DNA of 64,000 nt from contig NZ_JBHTCQ010000003.1 in the NCBI RefSeq assembly GCF_042665525.1, positions 186,001 to 250,000 of the forward strand, given 5' to 3'. A program made the position numbers and the translations under genes. The notes under the pieces are model-generated. The model worked only from the letters and a program-made list of their open reading frames with translations, made no database searches and had not been told where the DNA came from. Positions 40,801-49,336 of this stretch are shown one piece after another (position 1 is the stretch's first letter; the number at the start of each line of letters is the position of its first letter). This DNA is from Allobogoriella alba. Its GTDB lineage: Bacteria > Actinomycetota > Actinomycetes > Actinomycetales > Actinomycetaceae.

Positions 40801-41273
40801 TGGTCCCGCGCCAGGGAGCCGGCGAAGGAGTTGTAGGTCGAGATCTGGGGGCGGTCCACGTCGAGGCCGTCCGGACCGGCCAGCGCGGCGGCCGCGTCGT
40901 CTGTATGGCCGCCGGGGTCCGGCGGGGTCAGGCCCGCGGCGCGGAGGGCACGCAGCCGCAGCCGGACCCGGTGGGCGAGCTCGGCGGCCGCCTTCCGGGT
41001 GAAGGTCAGCCCGAGCACCTCCTCCCCGCGCACGAGGCCGTTCGCCACGAGGTAGACGACCCGGGCGGACATCGTCTCCGTCTTGCCCGAACCGGCGCCC
41101 GCGACGACGAGGAGCGGCTCCAGCGGGGCCTCGATGACGCGGGTCTGCTCCGGCGTCGGGGCGTGCTGGCCGAGCGCGTCGGCGATCTGCGCCGCCGAGT
41201 AGCGCGGCGCGGGCGCGCGGGCGGCCACCTCCTCCGGCCCGAACAGCTCGAGCTGCTGGCTGGTCCGGCTCAT
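37890..41273 (-). CDS. UvrD/RecB-type helicase-nuclease, AdnB-like
   Basis: The 1127-residue protein has an SF1A helicase (Walker A AGAGSGKTETM, motif II LLDEFQDTS, QAIYGWRGAS, late VLTVHAAKGLEWDVV and ALTRARHSLL). A C-terminal RecB-like nuclease follows (FHAWVEHFYG, VVDWKTGRPP with Asp and Lys, QLALYRLAWA). It forms with the upstream product the AdnAB dimer that unwinds and resects DNA double-strand ends in actinobacteria. ATG at 41273 overlaps the adnA stop (ATGA). The order adnA-adnB matches mycobacteria. Confidence 0.9.
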   Translation of the reverse strand: MSRTSQQLELFGPEEVAARAPAPRYSAAQIADALGQHAPTPEQTRVIEAPLEPLLVVAGAGSGKTETMSARVVYLVANGLVRGEEVLGLTFTRKAAAELAHRVRLRLRALRAAGLTPPDPGGHTDDAAAALAGPDGLDVDRPQISTYNSFAGSLARDHALRVGADPDARLLTDAGAWQLADDVVQSWQEDLATEKAVSTVTQAVLELAGTLTENVLTPADARALLADLRSDIADKGGGRRTEPTADVKKILASLDERAALLDVVEAVERRKRERGLIGFADQVALAARVAAAAPEVGAQLRAQYKVVLLDEFQDTSVAQLELLANLFGDGHPVTAVGDPHQAIYGWRGASAASLAQFPERFPRRDGAGHVPAESLALSTSWRNDRAILDAANAVSVPLRAAPGPDRPGPAVEVPRLQARPGADAGEVVGLYAAGQLEEAARVADFVAERWSPAGERTAAVLCRKRSQFAGIVRALDERGLPHRVIGMGGLLATPEIVDVRAALRVAHDASRGDALVRLLTNLRLGVADLHVLQDWARHLAAAAVEQLATDADRRLDAREEASLVEAVEHPPPAGWTGPRGQAMSEAGAARVRRLGSVLRQVRALSHLALPELVVATEQLLGLDVEVAVRRAWTGAGTAGGRAALDAFADVAASFAADAERAGLGAFLDWLDAAEERERGLDAVETGEVEPDSAVVQVLTVHAAKGLEWDVVAVPGLVESQFPGYDSRVRPDGSVTASAWLTAVGELPYPLRRDSGALPALDVAGTTTHEEVEEARKAFRAAAGEHRVAEERRLAYVALTRARHSLLLSGSWFREGKSVLPPSRFLAEPRRAGLVEDLAPWAPEPADGAQNPGTDAPPAPWPFDPLGARRGAVEQAAAAVRAARGGGLPAAASDDVAARWRHDAALLLRERDQERRSADEVALDGHLSASAVVGLIHDPQAFARDRRRPVPVEPTVVSRRGTRFHAWVEHFYGRAALLDVEDVTGSGEDDVALDLSDEELARLQRVFTASEWASRRPVEVEVDLETPVAGTIVRCRIDAVFASDGAFEVVDWKTGRPPRTDEELAEKEMQLALYRLAWARAQDVPLERIGGAFYYVGHDVTVRAGDLDEDEIVARITGAIEAGGGRAG

Positions 41274-44200
41274 GAGGTGACCCGGCCCCCGTCCTCCTGC
41301 AGCGGGCAGGACGTGCGGACCGGACAGGTACGGCACCTGTCGTTGACGACGGCGACGAACACCGACCCGCCCATCGTCTCGGCGGCCTCGGCGAGCAGGT
41401 CGTGCGCCCATCGCGGGTCCTCGGCCTCCGCCAGCGCCGGCTGCTGACGCAGAGTGGCCCCGCGCGCACCGGTGCCGAGGTAGACCAGCCGGGCACCGGC
41501 GGCACGCACGTCGCCGAAGGCGCCGGACTCGACGGCCACCTGGTAGGTGCCGAGCTGCGGGTGGTGGGCACCGTCGTCCTTGGACACCGGATTCTTCGAC
41601 GTCTTGAGGTCGACGACGCGCACCTCCTCCCCCACGTGCTCGACCCGGTCCATGCGGCCCAGCAGCTTCGCGCGCCCCACGTCGACGGCGAAGCCGCGCT
41701 CGACGTCCACGTCCCCCGGGATGGACGCGAGGTAGTCGGCGAGCCGCTCGATCATCGCCTCGGCCTGCTCGCGGCGCCGCCGGCCCACCCAGCCGTCGCC
41801 GACGCCGAGCTCCTCCCACCGGTCCTCGAGCGCGGCGCGCAGCTGATCGAGCGTGCCGTGCGGGTGCTCCGCGGCGATCTCGTGGACGAGGTTTCCGACG
41901 GCCTGGTCCTGCGACGGTGGTGTGCGGCCGCCGGCCTGCTCCAGCGCCCACCGCAGGCCGCACGTGGTGGCCTGCTCCACGCCGGACGGGCTGACCGGTA
42001 CCTGCTCGCCGGCAGCGCGCAGCGGCTGCACGGTGGAGTCCTCCGCGAGGCCGGCCCAGGTGGCCGGGTCGGCTCCCGCGACACCCTGGTCGGCGAGGTG
42101 GGCCAGGAGGGCGGCGGCATCCTCCCGGCGCTCGTGTGGCGTCGAGGGGTTCTCGAGGGCCGCGCGCAGCTCCGCGACGAGCCCGCGCAGGTCCAGCGCC
42201 GGCGGGACGTCCTCGACGCGGGACGGGTCGCGGTCGGGGGCCAGCAGGTCGAAGAACGTCGAGGGGCGGGTGTCCTCGTCGAGCACGGCGGTGACCAGCA
42301 GACGTCGCCGGGCCCGCGAGACCGCGACCGCAAGCATGCGCAGCTCGTCGTCGAGGACGGCGCGCCGCCCGGCCTGGTAGGCGCGACGGTCCGCCCCGCC
42401 CGGCACCGCGCGGCCGGCCTCGAGGTCCGCCAGCGCACCGGCGCCCAGCGTGGAGTCCCGGAGCCGGAGGTCCGGCCACAGGTCCTCCTGGAGCCCGGCC
42501 ACCGCGACGACCTGCCACTCCTCGCCGGCGGCTCCGGCCGGGGTGAGGACCTGGACCGTCTCGCCGCGGACCCCGTGCGCAGCAAGCGTGTCCGCGGGCA
42601 GGTCCTGCGCCCGCAGGTGCTCGAGGAACCCGGCCGGACCACCGCCGACGGTCCGGTCCGTGTACTGCTCCGCCGCCCGGAACAGGGCCATGACGGCGTC
42701 CAGGTCGGCGTCGGCGCGTTCGGCACCCGGTCCGCCCGCGAGCGCTCGCTCGCGCCATGGCTCGGCGAGCCCGGTGGCGTCCCACAGCGCCCACAGGACC
42801 GTCTCCGCTGTGCTGCCGGGCCGCGCGAGAGCCCGGTTCCCGGCGTCGAGGACGGCCGCCACGCGCTGCACCGGCGCGGCCGCGGCGGCCGGCAGCCCGG
42901 CGGCCAGCTCCGGGTCGCTGACGACGGCGGCGAGGACGTCGTCGACCGGCCGGGACCCGCCCGCGGCCCTCTCCAGGCCACGCAGCGCACGCCGGACGCC
43001 GCGCACCGCGACGGCGTCGGCACCCCCGATCGGTGAGGTGAGCAGCTCGGCCGCCTGCTCCGCCGTCGGGGTGCCGGCGAGGGCCGCGGCCAGGGCCACC
43101 AGCAACGGCCGGACCGCGGGCTCCTCCCGCAGCACGCCGGGCGAGGACTGCCCGCCGGCGGGCACCCGCCATGCCCTCAGGGCGCGCTGGAGCTCCCGCA
43201 CATGGCCGGCCGAGCGGGCCACGACCGCCATCTGCGACCAGGCCGTCCCGTGCCGCAGGTGCTCCTCACGCAGGCGACGGGCGATCCACGCCCCCTCCTG
43301 GGGTCGGGAGCGCAGCACGGTGGCCTCCAGACCGCCGGGCGCGGTTCCGTCCGGCACGGTTCCGTCGGCCGCAGGGCGCCCGGCGACGGCGCGGCGCTGC
43401 CCGGCCGTCCCGGTCGTCGAGATCGCCGCGGTCACGGTCATCGTCACGGCACGCAGCGCCTCGTCCTGCCGGTGCGCGGTGCCCAGCTCGATGCGGCCGG
43501 CACCGAAGCCGCCGAGCGACTCCCGGGTCTCGGCGAGCCCGACCAGCGCCGGGGTGCCGCCACGGAAGCCCTGGACGCCGGCATCGGGGTCGCCGTGGAG
43601 CAGCAGCTGCGCACCGTCGTCGGCGAGCACGCGCAGCAGCCGCGCCGTGGCCAGCGTGGAGTCCTGGTGGTCGTCCACCACGACGGTGCTCCAGCGCGGC
43701 CGGGGGTGGTCGGGGACCTCCGCCTCCCAGCTGCGCAGGGCGGCCGTCGCCTCGTCGACGATGCGTGCGGCGTCGAGCCGGGCACCCCGGTCCGGGGTGA
43801 GCTCGCCGAGGGCGGTGACCTGCTGGTACTCCTCGAGGAGGACGGCGGCGGCCACCCACTCCGGCCGATCGTGCCGGTGTCCGCGGTCGGCCAGCTCCTC
43901 GGGCCCGAGGCCCAGCTCGGCGGCCCGCATGAACAGGTCCCGGACCTCGTCCCGGAAGGCGCTCATCGCCAGGGTCTCGGCCCCGATCGACGCGGGCCAG
44001 CGCACCGGCGCGCCGAGGCCGGCGCGGTGGCCTTCGAGCAGCTCGGCGATCACCTGGTCCTGCTCGGGACCGGTGATGAGGGTGGGCGGGGGCTCGCCGA
44101 GCAGGGTGGCTCGCATCCGCAGGACCGAGTAGGCGAAGGAAGCGGGCGTGCGCACGAGCACGCCGGTGGTGGTCCGGCCCAGCCGCGCGGCCACGGCGTC

Positions 44201-44464
44201 CCGTACCCGGGCCGCACCGCGCCGAGTGGGCACGAGCAGCAGCGTGCCCTCGTCCGAGGTGGCCGCGGCGCGCGCGAGGAACGACTCCACGGCCGCCGTC
44301 GTCTTGCCGGTCCCGGGGGCGCCGACCACGAGCAGGTGGCCCGCGTCGGCCGGCCAGGTGACCGCCTCAGCCTGCCGCGGGTCGAGGTCGGGCGGCGCCG
44401 GCGGGGCCTCGGGCAGGGCGAGGCGCATCGTCGTGCGCGTCCGCTCGCCGAGGCTCTCTGCCAT
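41270..44464 (-). CDS. UvrD-like helicase-nuclease, AdnA-like, with Fe-S cluster motif
   Basis: The 1064-residue protein has Walker A VGAPGTGKTT, motif II VVVDDHQDST (the usual DE pair is DD) and a C-terminal RecB-like nuclease (VRVVDLKTSK, HPQLGTYQVAV). An iron-sulfur signature is formed by an early Cys (CGLRW) and the terminal CRTCPVRTSC set, as in AddB and AdnA. It acts with AdnB in double-strand break processing. No chi-recognition function can be read. First gene of the two-gene unit. Confidence 0.88.
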   Translation of the reverse strand: MAESLGERTRTTMRLALPEAPPAPPDLDPRQAEAVTWPADAGHLLVVGAPGTGKTTAAVESFLARAAATSDEGTLLLVPTRRGAARVRDAVAARLGRTTTGVLVRTPASFAYSVLRMRATLLGEPPPTLITGPEQDQVIAELLEGHRAGLGAPVRWPASIGAETLAMSAFRDEVRDLFMRAAELGLGPEELADRGHRHDRPEWVAAAVLLEEYQQVTALGELTPDRGARLDAARIVDEATAALRSWEAEVPDHPRPRWSTVVVDDHQDSTLATARLLRVLADDGAQLLLHGDPDAGVQGFRGGTPALVGLAETRESLGGFGAGRIELGTAHRQDEALRAVTMTVTAAISTTGTAGQRRAVAGRPAADGTVPDGTAPGGLEATVLRSRPQEGAWIARRLREEHLRHGTAWSQMAVVARSAGHVRELQRALRAWRVPAGGQSSPGVLREEPAVRPLLVALAAALAGTPTAEQAAELLTSPIGGADAVAVRGVRRALRGLERAAGGSRPVDDVLAAVVSDPELAAGLPAAAAAPVQRVAAVLDAGNRALARPGSTAETVLWALWDATGLAEPWRERALAGGPGAERADADLDAVMALFRAAEQYTDRTVGGGPAGFLEHLRAQDLPADTLAAHGVRGETVQVLTPAGAAGEEWQVVAVAGLQEDLWPDLRLRDSTLGAGALADLEAGRAVPGGADRRAYQAGRRAVLDDELRMLAVAVSRARRRLLVTAVLDEDTRPSTFFDLLAPDRDPSRVEDVPPALDLRGLVAELRAALENPSTPHERREDAAALLAHLADQGVAGADPATWAGLAEDSTVQPLRAAGEQVPVSPSGVEQATTCGLRWALEQAGGRTPPSQDQAVGNLVHEIAAEHPHGTLDQLRAALEDRWEELGVGDGWVGRRRREQAEAMIERLADYLASIPGDVDVERGFAVDVGRAKLLGRMDRVEHVGEEVRVVDLKTSKNPVSKDDGAHHPQLGTYQVAVESGAFGDVRAAGARLVYLGTGARGATLRQQPALAEAEDPRWAHDLLAEAAETMGGSVFVAVVNDRCRTCPVRTSCPLQEDGGRVTS

Positions 44465-44551
44465 GACCCGATCGCATCACGTCCTACCCACACCGCGCTC
44501 GACGCCGCGCGGGCGGGGCAGGCGGCACCGGTCGCGCTCGCGCCCCACCGG

Positions 44552-45583
44552 TCACACCGTCATCGTCCGCAACGGCAGCCCGAACGCCTCGAACAGCTCC
44601 GCGCCGAAGGTCGAGATCTCCCGCACGAGGCCGTCGCGGACGGTGAGCGCGTCCAGGGCGAACGCCTCCCACTCCCCCGTGCTGCCCGGCTCCCGGATCC
44701 AGACCGCGATGCCGACGTCCCCGTTCATCGCGACCGGGCGCATCGCCATGGCCTGCCGGCTGCGCTCGTCGTGCAGGATCGGCGCCCACCCCTCGAGCAC
44801 CGTGGCCACGCCGGCGTACCAGGCGACGTCGTCCGTCGTGTTGCCACCCGCGCCCGGCGCGTGGCTGACCCGGATCTCCTCGTGCAGGAGCCGGGCGATG
44901 CGGGTGTCGTCGGCAGACTCGACGGCGGCGATGTACTCCGCGACGAGCGGCCCGGCATCGGAATCGTCGTCCTGCCAGCGGTCCGGGTCGACGTCGAGCA
45001 CGTCCCGCATGGTGGCCCGCGCGCGCTGCAGCGCGGAGTTCACCGACGCCGAGGACGACTCCAGCGCCTCGGCGCACCGCCGGACCGGCCAGCCCAGACC
45101 GTCCCGCAGCAGCATGGCGGCGCGCTGCCGTGGTGGCAGGTACTGGACGGCCGCGACGAAAGCGAGGCGGAGCGTGTCGCGGGAGACCGCCTGCTCCTCG
45201 GGGCCGGGCCCCGGCTCGGGTGTCGCCGTGGCGACGGCGTCGACGTCCCCCGGGTGGTCGGCGTAGGGCTGGAGCCACGGCACCGCCACCTGGGCCGGGA
45301 CCTGCGGGAACTCGGCAGCCGGGACGCGTGGTCGGCGTTCCCGGGCACGACGGCGCAGGTGGTCCAGGCACACGTTGGTGGCGATCTGGAACAGCCAGGT
45401 CACCAGCGACGACTCTCCCGCGAAGGACCCCAGGTGGCGCCAGGCGCGCAGCGACGCCTCCTGGGTGAGGTCGTCGGCGTCGTCGAGCGAGCCGACCATC
45501 CGGTAGCAGTGCAGCCGCAGCCGCGCCCGCTGCCGCGTGAGCTCCGCCTCGAAGGTGGCCGGGTCGGTCGCCGCGGGGCTCAT
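44552..45583 (-). CDS. ECF sigma-70 factor with C-terminal SnoaL-like domain (SigX5/TIGR02960 type)
   Basis: The 343-residue protein has sigma region 2 (HCYRMVGSLDDADDLTQEASLRAWR), region 4 (LPPRQRAAMLLRDGLGWPVRRCAEAL) and a C-terminal SnoaL/NTF2-like domain from about residue 210 that replaces a separate anti-sigma factor in this class. Its regulon cannot be read. It is coupled by ATGA to the reductase-like gene upstream, a pairing often seen with this sigma group. Confidence 0.88.
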   Translation of the reverse strand: MSPAATDPATFEAELTRQRARLRLHCYRMVGSLDDADDLTQEASLRAWRHLGSFAGESSLVTWLFQIATNVCLDHLRRRARERRPRVPAAEFPQVPAQVAVPWLQPYADHPGDVDAVATATPEPGPGPEEQAVSRDTLRLAFVAAVQYLPPRQRAAMLLRDGLGWPVRRCAEALESSSASVNSALQRARATMRDVLDVDPDRWQDDDSDAGPLVAEYIAAVESADDTRIARLLHEEIRVSHAPGAGGNTTDDVAWYAGVATVLEGWAPILHDERSRQAMAMRPVAMNGDVGIAVWIREPGSTGEWEAFALDALTVRDGLVREISTFGAELFEAFGLPLRTMTV

Positions 45584-46116
45584 CGTGCCGGCCTGCGGTA
45601 GGTGAGGTGGACGACGCCGTGCGGCAGCTCCCGCGTGCCCGTCAGCGTCAGCCGGGTCTGCCCGACGTCGCCGTCGAAGAGCCGCTCACCCGTACCGAGC
45701 ACCACCGGGTCGAGGAAGAGCTGCATCTCGTCGACGGCGTCGGCGGCCAGCAGCGCCCGGGTGAGCCGCGTGGCGCCGGGGACCCCGACCGCCAGGCCCC
45801 GCCGGTTGACCTCGCGGACCGCGGTGGCGACGTCCGCGGCGATCACCTCCGCCGGCTGGTAGCCGACCTCGTCGCGCGAGGAGACCACGAGCTTGTGCAG
45901 GCCGTTCGTCTCCCGCGCCAGCGGGACGTCGTCGCCCTGCTGCGGCCAGTAGGCCGCGAACTCCTCGTAGGTCCGCCGCCCGAGAAGCAGCGCGTCGAGC
46001 CCGGCCAGCTGGTCGCGCAGGGCGTCGATCTGCTCGTCGGAGTCGAACGAGGTGTGCCACTGCTCCGGGGCCTGGACCACGCCGTCGAGGGTGATGAAGT
46101 GGCTGGTGAGGATCAT
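45580..46116 (-). CDS. Dihydrofolate reductase-fold (RibD C-terminal) protein
   Basis: The 178-residue protein has ITLDGVVQAPE at the start, LLLGRRTYEEFAAYWP and a closing LFLDPVVLGTGERLF. This is the RibD-C/DHFR-like fold that binds NADPH. Substrate is unknown; stand-alone members are not true folate enzymes. GAAGGGACGAG precedes the ATG. It is first in a two-gene unit with the ECF sigma factor. Confidence 0.85.
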   Translation of the reverse strand: MILTSHFITLDGVVQAPEQWHTSFDSDEQIDALRDQLAGLDALLLGRRTYEEFAAYWPQQGDDVPLARETNGLHKLVVSSRDEVGYQPAEVIAADVATAVREVNRRGLAVGVPGATRLTRALLAADAVDEMQLFLDPVVLGTGERLFDGDVGQTRLTLTGTRELPHGVVHLTYRRPAR

Positions 46117-46237
46117 CGGTCTCGTCCCTTCCGTCCGGGGCCGCCGATCGGCCCGTCAGAGTCTTGGACGTCGATGCGACCGCTCTGTCATCGGTCGCGG
46201 GCGAGGCCCGGCCTCACCAGCCCTCGGTGGCTGTGCG

Positions 46238-47119
46238 TCAGTGGGCCACGGACGGCCAGCCGTTGGGCTTGCAACCGCCCAGGCTGATCGACTGCTGGAC
46301 CATGATCTGGGCGTCGTCGCCGCTGCCGCTGCACTCCACGTGCGGATGGCCGAGCAGGTGCCCGACCTCGTGGTTGACGAGGTACTCGCGGTAGCCGGTC
46401 ATGGTGCCGCCGCCCTCGAGGAACGGGTCGGCACCCTCGGACCAGCGCACGGCGTTGAGCACGGCGCGGCCGTTCCGGCCGCAGGAGTACTCCCCGGCGG
46501 TGTCGAGCGGCACGCACAGCTCGTCGGTGAGGTCCGGGGACGCGAGCACGACGTCGATGTCCGCCGAAGGGCTGCTCGTCCGCTCGAAGCGGACCGACCC
46601 GTCGTACCCCCAGCCCCGCTCGTCGTTCAGGGTGTCCATGACGAAGCGGCCGAAGGCCTGGCCGTCGACCTCGAGGCCGCGCTCGACCCTCACCCGCACG
46701 GTCCGCACCTCCGCGGCGTCGACGGCCTGCTCCGCCCGCACCTGCGCGTCCTCGCCGGAGGCCCCGTCTCCGCGCGCACGGACGGTCTGCAGCTCGCCGG
46801 AGGCACGCTGCGGCATGGGCTCGGTGGACGGCAGGCCGGCCTTCGCGCGCAGGTCGAGCGCCAGCTCCTCCAGCGTCTGGCTCAGCCACGGGAGCCCGAC
46901 CCGTTCTTCCGACACCCCGGCCTCGTCCTCGAGCACGTCCTCGCGGTCCTGGGGCGAGCGCGGGCCCGTCCCGCCGTCGCCAGGGTCCTCGGCGTCGTCC
47001 GGGACACCCGGGGCCTGCGGGACAGGCACGGCAGGCAACATCGCCACTGCGGGCACGGGCAGGAGCACGCCGAGCAGCACGGCGAGCGCGGCGATGACGG
47101 AGCGACGCACGTACGCCAT
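46238..47119 (-). CDS. DUF3152 secreted metalloprotease-like protein
   Basis: The 293-residue protein has a signal peptide (VIAALAVLLGVLLPVPAVA) and an acidic disordered region. A DUF3152 domain follows (about residues 140-290) with the zinc-binding HEVGHLLGHPH, an exact HExxHxxGxxH metzincin motif, and an IMVQQ stretch placed like a Met-turn. Four Cys in the domain suggest disulfides. Function in the family is unknown; a zinc protease outside the cell is inferred. Divergent from the DUF3107 gene. Confidence 0.82.
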   Translation of the reverse strand: MAYVRRSVIAALAVLLGVLLPVPAVAMLPAVPVPQAPGVPDDAEDPGDGGTGPRSPQDREDVLEDEAGVSEERVGLPWLSQTLEELALDLRAKAGLPSTEPMPQRASGELQTVRARGDGASGEDAQVRAEQAVDAAEVRTVRVRVERGLEVDGQAFGRFVMDTLNDERGWGYDGSVRFERTSSPSADIDVVLASPDLTDELCVPLDTAGEYSCGRNGRAVLNAVRWSEGADPFLEGGGTMTGYREYLVNHEVGHLLGHPHVECSGSGDDAQIMVQQSISLGGCKPNGWPSVAH

Positions 47120-47190
47120 TGTGTCACCACCGGTCGTCCGAGCGCTCCGTGGGTCCCCGGTGTGCGCGGCGACACACCGTCCGCACCACC

Positions 47191-47196
47191 TACGAT
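47191..47196 (+). promoter_or_regulatory. -10 element TACGAT upstream of DUF3107 gene
   Basis: TACGAT would start transcription near 47203, giving a leader of about 60 nt that contains the AGGAGG ribosome site. No clear -35 is visible. Confidence 0.4.
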
Positions 47197-47264
47197 GACG
47201 TCAGCACCACAGGGCCCGCCGTGCGGAGCCCGGACCGAGCGTGAGAGAGCAGGAGGCCACCAAG

Positions 47265-47489
47265 GTGGACATCACCATCGGAGTCAAGCACGTCGCCCGC
47301 GAGCTGACGCTGGAGTCCGAGCAGAGCCCCGAGGAGGTCCAGTCCGCGGTGGACAAGGCCATCTCCGAGGGGACCTCGCTCGTGCTGAAGGACGACAAGG
47401 GGCGCCAGGTCGTCGTGCCCTCCGAGTCCCTCGCCTACGTCGAGCTCGGCCCGTCGGAGCAGCGCCGCGTCGGCTTCGGCATCGTCTGA
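47265..47489 (+). CDS. DUF3107 small protein
   Basis: The 74-residue product (DITIGVKHVARELTLES, then KDDKGRQVVVPSESLAYVELG) is a compact beta-rich protein conserved in actinobacteria, usually near DEAD-box helicase genes, as here. The GTG at 47265 has a perfect AGGAGG 8 nt upstream; a longer GTG start at 47241 lacks one. Function is unknown. Confidence 0.85.
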   Translation: MDITIGVKHVARELTLESEQSPEEVQSAVDKAISEGTSLVLKDDKGRQVVVPSESLAYVELGPSEQRRVGFGIV

Positions 47490-47726
47490 GCTGGCGCGCG
47501 GCACTCCCGGACGTCCGCCGGCGCGTGGTGAGCCTGCTCACCCCTGGGTGCGCCGCGCCCACCAGCCGCTATCCTGGCCGCGTACACGGTTGCCCGGTCG
47601 TCTCGTAGCAGCCCTTCCGCGTGACGCACGCGGCGAACTTCACGATCGGCTGCCGAGAAGGATGCGCGACGTCGCCGCACCGGATCCGGTGCCCACGCCG
47701 GCACGCGCCCCGAGACGAAGGTTCGT

Positions 47727-49298
47727 ATGTCTGACACCAGCACGGGCGTGCTCGACACGAGCAACGCCGCAGTCCCCGCCGACACCACCGACGCGACCCC
47801 CGACATCACCGACGAGGTCACCGCCGCGGACCTCGAGCAGAAGACGTTCGCCGACTTCGACGTCGAGGAGGCGATCGTCGGGTCGCTGCGCGACGTCGGG
47901 ATCACCCACCCCTTCCCGATCCAGGCCCTGACGCTGCCGGTCGCGCTGAGCCGGCACGACATCATCGGGCAGGCCAAGACCGGCACCGGCAAGACGCTCG
48001 GCTTCGGCATCCCCCTGCTGCAGAACGTCACCGGTCCCGGCGAGCAGGGCTGGGAGGAGCTGGACGACGCCGGCAGGCCCCAGGCGATCGTCGTCGTCCC
48101 CACGCGTGAGCTCGCCAAGCAGGTCGCGGACGACCTCACGGCCGCCTCGCGCCGCCGGAAGGTCCGGATCGTCCAGGTCTACGGCGGCCGCGCCTACGAG
48201 CCGCAGATCGAGGCGCTCGCCAAGGGCGCGGAGGTCGTGGTCGGCACACCTGGCCGCATGATCGACCTCATGAAGCAGCACGTCCTGGACCTGCGCCAGG
48301 TGCGCACGGTGGTCCTGGACGAGGCGGACGAGATGCTCGACCTGGGCTTCCTGCCCGACGTCGAGACCATCCTGGCCGGCACACCCGCCTCCCGGCACAC
48401 CATGCTGTTCTCCGCCACCATGCCGGGCCCCGTCGTGGCGATGGCGCGCCGTTACATGACGCGCCCGACGCACATCCGTGCGCAGGACCCCGACGACACC
48501 GGCGCCACCGTCAAGGAGACCCGTCAGGTCGTCTACCGGGCGCACGCGCTGAACAAGATCGAGATGCTCGCCCGGATCCTCCAGGCCGAGGGCCGGGGTC
48601 TGACCATCGTCTTCACCCGGACCAAGCGCACCGCGGCCCGCGTCGCCGACGACCTCGCCGAGCGGGGCTTCGCGGCCGCGGCGATCCACGGCGACCTCGG
48701 GCAGGGGGCGCGCGAGCAGGCCCTGCGCGCCTTCCGCACCGGCAAGGTGGACGTCCTGGTCGCCACCGACGTCGCCGCCCGCGGCATCGACGTCGACGAC
48801 GTCACGCACGTGGTGAACTACCAGTGCCCCGAGGACGAGAAGATCTACCTGCACCGCATCGGGCGGACCGGCCGGGCGGGCAACGCGGGCACCGCGATCA
48901 CGTTCGTGGACTGGGACGACATGCCGCGCTGGGCGCTGATCGACAGGACGCTCGGCCTCGGTGTCGCGGAGCCGGTGGAGACCTACCACACCTCTGCGCA
49001 CCTCTACACCGACCTCGGCATCCCCGAGGGGACCGGTGGCCGGCTGCCCCGCTCGGCGCGGACCCGGGCAGGCCTGGACGCCGAGGAGATCGAGGACCTC
49101 GGCGAGACCGGCAAGAAGCACTCCCCCCGGGGCGGACGCCGCGACGGCGGACGGGGTCGTGGCCCGCGCGACGGCGGGTCGCGTGAGGGCGGTCAGCGTG
49201 AGGGCCGGCGCAGCGAGGGTGGCGAGCGTCCGCGCCGGCGGCGGCGCCGTCGCACCCGTGGCGGCCGGCCGTCCGAGGGCGGCGGCACCCAGTCCTGA
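47727..49298 (+). CDS. DEAD-box ATP-dependent RNA helicase
   Basis: The 523-residue protein has the Q motif (PFPIQALTLP), Walker A QAKTGTGKT, PTRELAKQV, VLDEADEM (DEAD), the SAT motif, and C-terminal HRIGRTGRAG. It ends in a Gly/Arg-rich RNA-binding tail (RRDGGRGRGPRDGG and RRRRRRTRGG). It is likely a ribosome-assembly, cold or RNA-decay helicase. ATG 47727 follows GACGAAGG by 5 nt. The 237-bp gap upstream holds a -10-like TATCCT (47570-47575), so a leader of roughly 145 nt is possible. Confidence 0.93.
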   Translation: MSDTSTGVLDTSNAAVPADTTDATPDITDEVTAADLEQKTFADFDVEEAIVGSLRDVGITHPFPIQALTLPVALSRHDIIGQAKTGTGKTLGFGIPLLQNVTGPGEQGWEELDDAGRPQAIVVVPTRELAKQVADDLTAASRRRKVRIVQVYGGRAYEPQIEALAKGAEVVVGTPGRMIDLMKQHVLDLRQVRTVVLDEADEMLDLGFLPDVETILAGTPASRHTMLFSATMPGPVVAMARRYMTRPTHIRAQDPDDTGATVKETRQVVYRAHALNKIEMLARILQAEGRGLTIVFTRTKRTAARVADDLAERGFAAAAIHGDLGQGAREQALRAFRTGKVDVLVATDVAARGIDVDDVTHVVNYQCPEDEKIYLHRIGRTGRAGNAGTAITFVDWDDMPRWALIDRTLGLGVAEPVETYHTSAHLYTDLGIPEGTGGRLPRSARTRAGLDAEEIEDLGETGKKHSPRGGRRDGGRGRGPRDGGSREGGQREGRRSEGGERPRRRRRRRTRGGRPSEGGGTQS

Positions 49299-49324
49299 CC
49301 GGGCCGAGTCGTCACTCGGCCCGG
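49299..49324. terminator. Bidirectional terminator hairpin
   Basis: Perfect 11-bp arms (CCGGGCCGAGT and ACTCGGCCCGG) with a CGTC loop begin right after the helicase TGA and end 13 bp before the convergent aminotransferase stop. Confidence 0.8.
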
Positions 49325-49336
49325 CACGCGACGGGC

